Notes under the pieces: generated by a model | What the model was told of the DNA's origin: nothing | Databases searched by the model: none | What the model saw: the letters and a program-made list of their open reading frames with translations, nothing else | Translations under genes and position numbers: made by a program | Shown here: one piece after another, positions 58,737-64,000 of the stretch | How positions within the stretch are numbered: the stretch's first letter is position 1 | Layout: the number at the start of each line of letters is the position of its first letter | Assembly (NCBI RefSeq): GCF_014641555.1 | Contig: NZ_BMHY01000003.1 | Location: forward strand, 451,367-515,366 | DNA length: 64,000 bases | From: Paenibacillus radicis (ex Gao et al. 2016) | GTDB taxonomy: Bacteria; Bacillota; Bacilli; Paenibacillales; Paenibacillaceae | Direction: 5' to 3'

Positions 58737-59843
58737 CTATTGCTCTGTAGGCACATCTTCCACAATTTCGGCTGGCCAGCCAAGCTGTCTGCACATTTCA
58801 GCAGCCCGGCGCAGGTCACGCCGCGCCTCAATGCGCGTTAATCCAAGTCTCGAAGCCGTCTCTGCCGCCCAGCGGAAAATATAGACCAGCGTATCGGCTT
58901 GCGCTTCCTTCGCCGCGTAGTCGAGCAGTACGAGCGTATCGCCTCTCACGCCCATACGTACGTAGCTCCAATGCGTTCCTTCGAAGCTGCGCAGGCCAAA
59001 CAGCTCGCGGTCCTCCGTTGCCCCATGCGCTTGAATCGGCTGCTGCAAATAAGTCAGCCATTCTTCACGATTGTTCGCATGCTGCTCATATTGTGTAAGG
59101 CTCCATTCCAGCGTCTGGTCGGCAAGCGCAGCCAGCTGCTCTTCACTATTCAGGTAGGACCAGTGTTCTGTCGGATGATCGAGCTCCGCCGGAACTTCAA
59201 TGGAGATGTTCCAGCTTCTGTAGTTCGCTTTCGCACCAATTGATTCCAGTATAGCAGGAACTCCGACGCCCTCAAGTCCTTTCTGCTTTGCCAACCGGAT
59301 TAATGCCCGCAAGCCTTCAGGCGAACCAATCGCAATGTCATTGCTGTGCATGACGACAATCGAACCCTTCTCCAGCTTAGGCTCCACCTTAGCGAAAATA
59401 TTTTCTGCCGGAATGCCCGCCCAGTCGCCAGAATCAATACCTTCAATATCAATATAGTTTCGCTCGACGAGCCAGTCGAGATTTTCCTCGCGGAACGAGC
59501 AATACGGGAACCGCATGAAAGTCGGACACGGAAGTCCTGTCGCGTCTTGATAAGCGAGCTCCGTCATCTTCAACTGCTCCAAAAATACAGGCTTTGGCAC
59601 TTGCGCCATCCGGCGGTGATGATACGTATGCGGAGCGAGCACATGCCCGCGGGATAAAATTAATCGGGCACGATCGGGATGACGATCCATCCACTCGCCG
59701 GTGAAAAAGAATGTGCCTACCGCGCCTTCCTCATCCAACACGTCCAGCCAAGCCTCAATCGGAAGACGGGAAGGCCCGTCGTCAAATGTAAATGCGCAAA
59801 TATTTTCGTTCTCATTGCCTTTCCAAACTGCTTTGATCGTCAT
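58737..59843 (-). CDS. Polysaccharide deacetylase (NodB) fused to an acetyltransferase-like C terminus
   Basis: 368 residues. The NodB domain covers about 10-200: FTFDDGPSRLP (two Asp: catalytic base and metal), HVLAPHTYHHRRM (His-x3-His metal ligands), FMRFPYCSFREENLDWL (Arg/Pro motif), GIDSGDW and IVVMHSND (His motif). The remaining ~170 residues include a region (RMGVRGDTLVLLDYAAKEAQ, then RWAAETASRLGLTRIEARR) with GNAT-like shape, but lacking an obvious acetyl-CoA loop. No signal peptide, so it acts inside the cell, unlike peptidoglycan deacetylases. The biological substrate is unknown. Confidence 0.85.
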   Translation of the reverse strand: MTIKAVWKGNENENICAFTFDDGPSRLPIEAWLDVLDEEGAVGTFFFTGEWMDRHPDRARLILSRGHVLAPHTYHHRRMAQVPKPVFLEQLKMTELAYQDATGLPCPTFMRFPYCSFREENLDWLVERNYIDIEGIDSGDWAGIPAENIFAKVEPKLEKGSIVVMHSNDIAIGSPEGLRALIRLAKQKGLEGVGVPAILESIGAKANYRSWNISIEVPAELDHPTEHWSYLNSEEQLAALADQTLEWSLTQYEQHANNREEWLTYLQQPIQAHGATEDRELFGLRSFEGTHWSYVRMGVRGDTLVLLDYAAKEAQADTLVYIFRWAAETASRLGLTRIEARRDLRRAAEMCRQLGWPAEIVEDVPTEQ

Positions 59844-60112
59844 GCTGCAGCCCCATTTCCGTATTTAGATAACAAGTATTATAGAGAGAGAACGCATACA
59901 ACTCTACTACTGTTCTCCCCTTCTATAATACAATCTTACTGATATGTCCGATTCTCAGGACAAAATTCGGTTATTCGCCCCTCTAACTTCCCTAATCCCA
60001 ATGTGTTCCTGCTTTATCCACCTGCATCAGAACCCCGCACAAGTGGACATTTCCATTCAAAAAAGAGTCCAGATCCGACATAGCCATCCGACTTGTTATT
60101 GACTATAATGGG

Positions 60113-60127
60113 TGATAATGATTATCA
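60113..60127. promoter_or_regulatory. Fur box
   Basis: TGATAATGATTATCA, an exact match to the Gram-positive 7-1-7 Fur consensus TGATAATNATTATCA. A TATAAT -10 lies at 60104-60109. Expression of the downstream uptake gene should therefore be induced by iron limitation. Confidence 0.9.
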
Positions 60128-60155
60128 TTTTAAAGTAGAGAAGGGGAAACACAAC

Positions 60156-61166
60156 ATGCTTAAGACTTGGAACAAACAATATTTGCTGCTCGTTCTGGTA
60201 CTGATGGTATCGGTTCTGTCAGCTTGCGGAAGCAATAGCTCGAATTCCAATTCGACTGATCCGTCGCCGTCAGCTGAAGCGACTGCTGAAGCTTCGCCGC
60301 CAGCAGCGGAAGAATCGGCTACAAGAGTTTTCAAAGACGGCCTGGGACGCGAAGTTACAATCCCAACCCATCCGAAAAAAGTGATCGCGCTGCAATATTT
60401 GCCGGAAATGATGGCGCTGGAAACAAAGCCTGCTGGCGTTGCGTCCCACCTTCTTAACGGCTTCACTTATATGAAGGATCAAATTGCCGGCATTAATGAT
60501 ATCGGCCCGACTAATGATCCGAATCTGGAGAAAATATTGGAGCTTGAACCCGACCTCATTATTACGGCAGAATGGAGCAAGGATCAAGTTGAAAGCTTGA
60601 ACAAAATTGCTCCCACTATCGTTCTGCAATGGGAAGGCCAAAACGCGGTTGCACATTTCAAAAATGTAGCGGACGCACTCGGTCAAAACGACGAAGCCGA
60701 GACTTGGCTTAAAAACTTCAATAAAGAGGCCGAAGAAGCAAGAGCAACACTCGCATCTAAGGTCGAAAAAGGCGAAACGTTTGGTGCTGTCGTAATCGGC
60801 GGTTTCGAAAAAGGCCAGCTGCGTGTATATGGTGACGGCAACGTTGGCTATACCTTGTTCAACACGCTGCAATTCCCGATGACGGATTTTGTCCAAACGG
60901 AGTGGAATAAAGGGGACAACGAGCTGGGTATCAACCTTTCGATGGAAAAGCTTCCTGAATACGCTTCGGCTGACCGCTTGTTCGTTGTCCGTTTCGACAA
61001 TGACAAGGATTTCCTGAAGCAGGTGGATGAAAGCTCGCTGTGGAAAAACCTGCCTGCCTACAAGAACAATAAAATTTATACCGTCGATGCCGACCTTTGG
61101 TTTTCTTATGACGTATTATCGTTCCAAGCTCAACTTAAAGACGCTGTACGCTTGCTGTCCGAATAA
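60156..61166 (+). CDS. Ferric-siderophore substrate-binding lipoprotein
   Basis: 336 residues from ATG 60156 (GGGG 9 nt upstream; an earlier in-frame ATG lies upstream of the Fur box and is unlikely). Signal peptide and lipobox: LLLVLVLMVSVLSACGSNSS; then a Ser/Ala/Glu linker and a class-III periplasmic-binding fold (IPTHPKKVIALQYLPEMMAL; NDIGPTNDPNLEKILELEPD). Similar to FeuA/FhuD-like binding proteins that hand catecholate or hydroxamate ferric siderophores to an ABC importer. The permease and ATPase genes are not adjacent. It is under Fur control and next to a Btr-like activator. Confidence 0.92.
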   Translation: MLKTWNKQYLLLVLVLMVSVLSACGSNSSNSNSTDPSPSAEATAEASPPAAEESATRVFKDGLGREVTIPTHPKKVIALQYLPEMMALETKPAGVASHLLNGFTYMKDQIAGINDIGPTNDPNLEKILELEPDLIITAEWSKDQVESLNKIAPTIVLQWEGQNAVAHFKNVADALGQNDEAETWLKNFNKEAEEARATLASKVEKGETFGAVVIGGFEKGQLRVYGDGNVGYTLFNTLQFPMTDFVQTEWNKGDNELGINLSMEKLPEYASADRLFVVRFDNDKDFLKQVDESSLWKNLPAYKNNKIYTVDADLWFSYDVLSFQAQLKDAVRLLSE

Positions 61167-61208
61167 TCTAATCAACAATATTTGAAAAAACAATCTTTGC
61201 AGAGAATA

Positions 61209-61246
61209 GTTCTTCGACAATCGTCGGGGAACTCTTTTCTGTTTTT
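61209..61246 (+). terminator. Intrinsic terminator of the siderophore-binding gene
   Basis: GTTCTTCGAC (61209-61218) / GTCGGGGAAC (61223-61232) with G-U/mismatch tolerance, then TCTTTTCTGTTTTT. Confidence 0.65.
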
Positions 61247-61264
61247 AGCAGGAGGCGACTGCCC

Positions 61265-62851
61265 ATGATCTCATGGATGTATGTATGGAGGGACTCGCTA
61301 TGCTTCACGTGCGAGGGCATGTCTGCACAAGTGGAAAAGAAGCCGGACCGTTATGCCCTCGTCATTGCTGCCGAAGGCGGCGGTCATCTCTGGATCAATG
61401 AAACCGAATATACGCTGGCTAGAGGAAGATGCTTCATCGTTAAGCCAGGCGAGGCTATGCGTATTGCCAACCGTTCTGATGACCAGACCTTTGTCCATAT
61501 CATTGAGTTCGATATTTTGCCAACCCATATAGACGCTGGTGGTCCAAACAGCACCACTCCTGACAGTTTGCCCGAAGGGGCCATTCAGCCGCGTCCCTTT
61601 TCCCGGATCCTTCAATTGGCACAAGCGCTGTATGATCACCGCAAAAGACTCAACGAGCGAGAGGAATACGAGAATCACCTCTGGTTCCAAGAGCTTGTCT
61701 ACAAATTAATGAAAGCTGCGGACGAGAATAAGGAGCTGCAGGCGATACAAGCTGTCGAGCAAGCCATCCAACAGATGCGGGATTCGCTGAATGATGACTT
61801 TACGCTGGGACAATTAGCGGAGAACGCGGGCTTGTCGCCGCGCCATTTTTCCCGGATATTCCGTACGCTTACGAATAAGAGTCCCATCGACTACCTCATC
61901 GAGCAACGAATGAGCAAGGCGAAGCAGCTGCTTCTAGATTCCAAGGACACAATTCACGAAATCGCCAGCTCCATCGGCTTCCGGGACCCGTTCCATTTCA
62001 GCCGCAGCTTCAAGCAGCATACGGGTGTATCTCCCCGGCTTTATGTACACATGCGCAAACAGCCGCCGCGAGTCGCTTCACTGCAGTTTTTAGGCGAGAT
62101 GCTCGCACTCGGCATTAAGCCTGTAGGGGCGCCCAGCCAATTGCTCACCAGCCGCTATTATCAAACGCATATTGAGGGAATCGAGATTGTCGGCAGTACC
62201 GTGGTCACCCCGCATCTGGAGAAGCTGAACGAGCTGAAGCCCGATGTCATCGTAACCTTCGACGGCTATCATTACTCCGAATATTCCAAAATCGCGCCTA
62301 CGCTGGATGTATCTTGGTCACTCCCGTTCTTTGAGCGCTTTCGTTATATTGCACAGTGGATTGGCCGTTCCGATGAAGCCGAGCAATGGATGGACCGCTA
62401 CCGCATCATCACGGAACAATCCAGAGATCTTCTGACTCATTCCGGTCATGAGAAGGAAACGGTATCCTTCTTCTGGCTGCGCGGACTCCCTGAACAGATT
62501 GAAGTCTATTACGACGTCGGTGTCCTGTACCGGGACTTGGCTTGCCAGGCGCCGCCCGCCATCGCCGCTGCTCAAGCCCGTGAGGGTCATCCGTTCAAAG
62601 AACGCATCCATGCATCCGAACTTCCCTTGTACGCTGGCGATCACATGTTTGTCGTCGTGTCGCCCGATCCGGAATCGGAAGCCAAATTTCGAGAGCTCCA
62701 GAATACCCCAATGTGGCAGGAGCTTCCCGCCATCCAGAACAAAACCTGCTACAGGCTGACTGAGGATTGGCTGCGAGAAGATCCCGTCTCGATGATGGGA
62801 CAGTTGGTTGATGCTGCAAACACGATTCGCAGATCCGCATATTCGCTTTAA
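61265..62851 (+). CDS. Btr-like AraC regulator fused to a siderophore-binding domain
   Basis: 528 residues; B. subtilis Btr (bacillibactin-responsive activator of feuABC) has the same length and order. N-terminal cupin-like domain (GGGHLWINETEYTLARGRCF), AraC double HTH at about 175-275 (LGQLAENAGLSPRHFSRIFR; IASSIGFRDPFHFSRSFKQH), and a C-terminal FeuA-like binding domain at about 280-525 (VASLQFLGEMLALGIKPVGA; LEKLNELKPDVIVTF). The ligand domain resembles the neighbouring lipoprotein, so the same ferric siderophore may be bound outside and sensed inside. AGGAGG lies 9 nt before the ATG. Confidence 0.92.
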   Translation: MISWMYVWRDSLCFTCEGMSAQVEKKPDRYALVIAAEGGGHLWINETEYTLARGRCFIVKPGEAMRIANRSDDQTFVHIIEFDILPTHIDAGGPNSTTPDSLPEGAIQPRPFSRILQLAQALYDHRKRLNEREEYENHLWFQELVYKLMKAADENKELQAIQAVEQAIQQMRDSLNDDFTLGQLAENAGLSPRHFSRIFRTLTNKSPIDYLIEQRMSKAKQLLLDSKDTIHEIASSIGFRDPFHFSRSFKQHTGVSPRLYVHMRKQPPRVASLQFLGEMLALGIKPVGAPSQLLTSRYYQTHIEGIEIVGSTVVTPHLEKLNELKPDVIVTFDGYHYSEYSKIAPTLDVSWSLPFFERFRYIAQWIGRSDEAEQWMDRYRIITEQSRDLLTHSGHEKETVSFFWLRGLPEQIEVYYDVGVLYRDLACQAPPAIAAAQAREGHPFKERIHASELPLYAGDHMFVVVSPDPESEAKFRELQNTPMWQELPAIQNKTCYRLTEDWLREDPVSMMGQLVDAANTIRRSAYSL

Positions 62852-62863
62852 AGGAGAGCAAAA

Positions 62864-62898
62864 AAAGAGGTATCCCGATCCATCGGAGATACCTCTTT
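62864..62898. terminator. Bidirectional intrinsic terminator
   Basis: AAAGAGGTATC (62864-62874) / GATACCTCTTT (62888-62898) with inner CCGAT/ATCGG; A-run to the left and T-rich sequence to the right. It ends the convergent btr-like and fhuF-like transcripts. Confidence 0.85.
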
Positions 62899-62921
62899 CC
62901 TTTTCAACGCCTGCCTATTGG

Positions 62922-63731
62922 CTAAGCCCCAGCGCCCGCGCGTTCCAGCATGGCACATGCCCGCTCCTCTCTTTCCGCAGCCGTCATGCGAGGACAGGTA
63001 TAGCATTTGACGCCATTCTCCCGCCGGTCGTACATACAGCAAGAAGATTGAATCTGCCATTTCTCATCCGCATTCAACGGATTCTCGATATACCGGGGCT
63101 GATGCACGAACGGATTGCGCCTGCGCTTGAACCATTCCGGCCCTATCTGTTCGGCCAACGTACGGCTGTCTTCTTCGAACTTGCGGAGCACGTCTGCCCG
63201 CGGTTCATGTTCGCTCAGGAAGTCTTTCAACAGCGTGAGTTGACCGCCAAACTGCTGCCAGATCGCCTCTGCCTTCAAGCCTGCTCCAGCAGCTATCGCT
63301 TCGACCGAAGGCGTAATAAATTGTGCAAAGAAGGATTGCCAATGTGCAATCCAGAACGCTTGACGCTCAGCCGGTGATGATGGAATCGGAACCGAGCGCA
63401 GCTCCATAATTTTATAACCAAGATGCGTATGGTCGTCGTGCATTTCGATCTGATAAATGAGATTGTCCGGCGACAAATCGATCAGCCGGTCATATTGAGC
63501 AGCAAACAGCAGTTGAATTAAACTAAGCTTGCATAGCGAGCTGCCAATGAAAGAACCAGGAAGCGCATTCGATATCGCTTGAACCGTTTGACCGCTGGTC
63601 TGCAGTGCTGTATTCAAGTCATCCGGATTGATAAAGCGAGTCACCGGAAGCTCGTAGATAGGATGGTCTGCACCTTCCGGAGAGATATGATAATACATTT
63701 TGACGACTGTGAAATCGAATTGCGTGTCCAC
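62922..63731 (-). CDS. FhuF-family siderophore ferric reductase
   Basis: 269 residues. The C-terminal motif SSCCMYDRRENGVKCYTCPR has the CC-x10-C-x2-C spacing that binds a 2Fe-2S cluster in FhuF and FchR-type reductases, which release iron from ferric siderophores in the cytoplasm. The rest is helical with HPIYELPVTRFINPDD near the N terminus. Convergent with the Btr-like gene, completing an uptake-sensing-reduction set. No Fur box was found in the short region upstream. Confidence 0.9.
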   Translation of the reverse strand: MDTQFDFTVVKMYYHISPEGADHPIYELPVTRFINPDDLNTALQTSGQTVQAISNALPGSFIGSSLCKLSLIQLLFAAQYDRLIDLSPDNLIYQIEMHDDHTHLGYKIMELRSVPIPSSPAERQAFWIAHWQSFFAQFITPSVEAIAAGAGLKAEAIWQQFGGQLTLLKDFLSEHEPRADVLRKFEEDSRTLAEQIGPEWFKRRRNPFVHQPRYIENPLNADEKWQIQSSCCMYDRRENGVKCYTCPRMTAAEREERACAMLERAGAGA

Positions 63732-63828
63732 TTGCGCTCCCCCGTCCTATTGCCGTTTCTGTTAAATCCTACGGATCTGCTTTTCCTGAGGGGCATTCGG
63801 CTTGCTTCTTGCTTTGCTTCTGCCCATG

Positions 63829-64000
63829 CTATTGACGCACAGGCAGCCCGAGAATGACCCGAGTTCCCTTGCCCAGCTCACTTTCAAACTTCAAGAAGCC
63901 TTTGTGATGTTCCATAATATTGAGGCACATCATGAGACCAAGCCCCGTTCCTTTTTCTTTGGTGGAATAGAACGGCTCTGTAAGCTTGGCAAGCTGGGCG
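63829..64000 (-). CDS. Sensor histidine kinase, 3' end only (cut by window edge)
   Basis: The last 56 codons of a gene continuing beyond the right edge, stop at 63829-63831. The encoded end LTEPFYSTKEKGTGLGLMMC contains the histidine-kinase F and G2 boxes (FYSTKEKGTGLGL); the rest (LNIMEHHKGFLKFESELGKG) is the end of a HATPase_c domain typical of KinA/KinB-like or other PAS-type kinases. Its sensor part and partner are outside the window. Confidence 0.9.
   Translation of the reverse strand, partial: AQLAKLTEPFYSTKEKGTGLGLMMCLNIMEHHKGFLKFESELGKGTRVILGLPVRQ

Overview
The window looks like a chromosomal segment of a spore-forming, moderately GC-rich Firmicute, most likely Paenibacillus or a close relative. 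Pointers are: strong AGGAGG-type ribosome binding sites with frequent TTG starts; a spore-coat transglutaminase (tgl) beside a RacA-like protein; a giant S-layer-anchored glycoside hydrolase; a carbohydrate ABC importer without its own ATPase; and many AraC/LacI/GntR regulators. I saw no rRNA, tRNA, phage, transposase or CRISPR-Cas genes.

Layout. 0.3-4.1 kb: sugar catabolism operon (two xylose-isomerase-like TIM-barrel proteins and a Gfo/Idh/MocA dehydrogenase) with a divergent AraC regulator. 4.2-10 kb: small protein, SDR gene remnant, exported coiled-coil protein, RDD membrane protein, large TPM/coiled-coil membrane protein. 10.3-17.2 kb: DUF2306 membrane protein, tgl, racA-like gene, 1046-residue choice-of-anchor/DUF11 repeat protein, ankyrin lipoprotein. 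17.2-19.1 kb: uxuA with its GntR regulator. 19.4-25.9 kb: SMR efflux pump with TetR regulator, SDR/LysR/cyclase group, DUF1304 protein, aldehyde dehydrogenase. 26.2-29.1 kb: HSP90-family protein with a TPR partner. 29.2-44.4 kb: a polysaccharide-use locus (cytoplasmic GH30, ABC importer, membrane AraC sensor, two LacI repressors, 1566-residue surface GH30 with carbohydrate-binding, FN3 and SLH domains). 45.2-54.4 kb: HAD phosphatase, AraC/MFS pair, hflX behind a structured leader, thioredoxin-msrA, two-component system. 54.5-59.8 kb: exported protein, repeat island, carbonic anhydrase, MFS transporter, polysaccharide deacetylase. 60.1-63.7 kb: Fur-controlled siderophore uptake lipoprotein, Btr-like regulator fused to a siderophore-binding domain, FhuF-like reductase. 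The window closes in the 3' end of a histidine kinase.

The most unusual feature is a dispersed intergenic element found five times (11.1, 26.0, 44.9, 55.3 and 56.2 kb). Each copy is 203-204 bp and consists of seven short palindromes in the spacing 17-4-18-(32/33)-18-3-18-3-18-(32/33)-18-4-17. This architecture is itself a dyad centred on a GAAC-N4-GTTC palindrome. The palindrome ends (AGCGAA...TTCGCT) are conserved, while the 32-33 bp spacers differ from copy to copy. One copy is extended by two further 72-bp doublet-spacer units, giving a CRISPR-like geometry without CRISPR character. I know of no named family that matches it.

Other highlights: a 14-codon leader ORF, several hairpins and an intrinsic terminator directly in front of hflX, which looks like antibiotic-responsive attenuation; a shared GAAATCGATTTC operator set linking both LacI genes to the surface GH30 gene; near-perfect palindromic operators for the TetR, LysR and GntR regulators; a second, unrelated composite palindrome family (TGCAAAAGTGCA) at 38.2-38.4 kb; and a degenerate ~40-bp tandem repeat at 55.8-56.2 kb.
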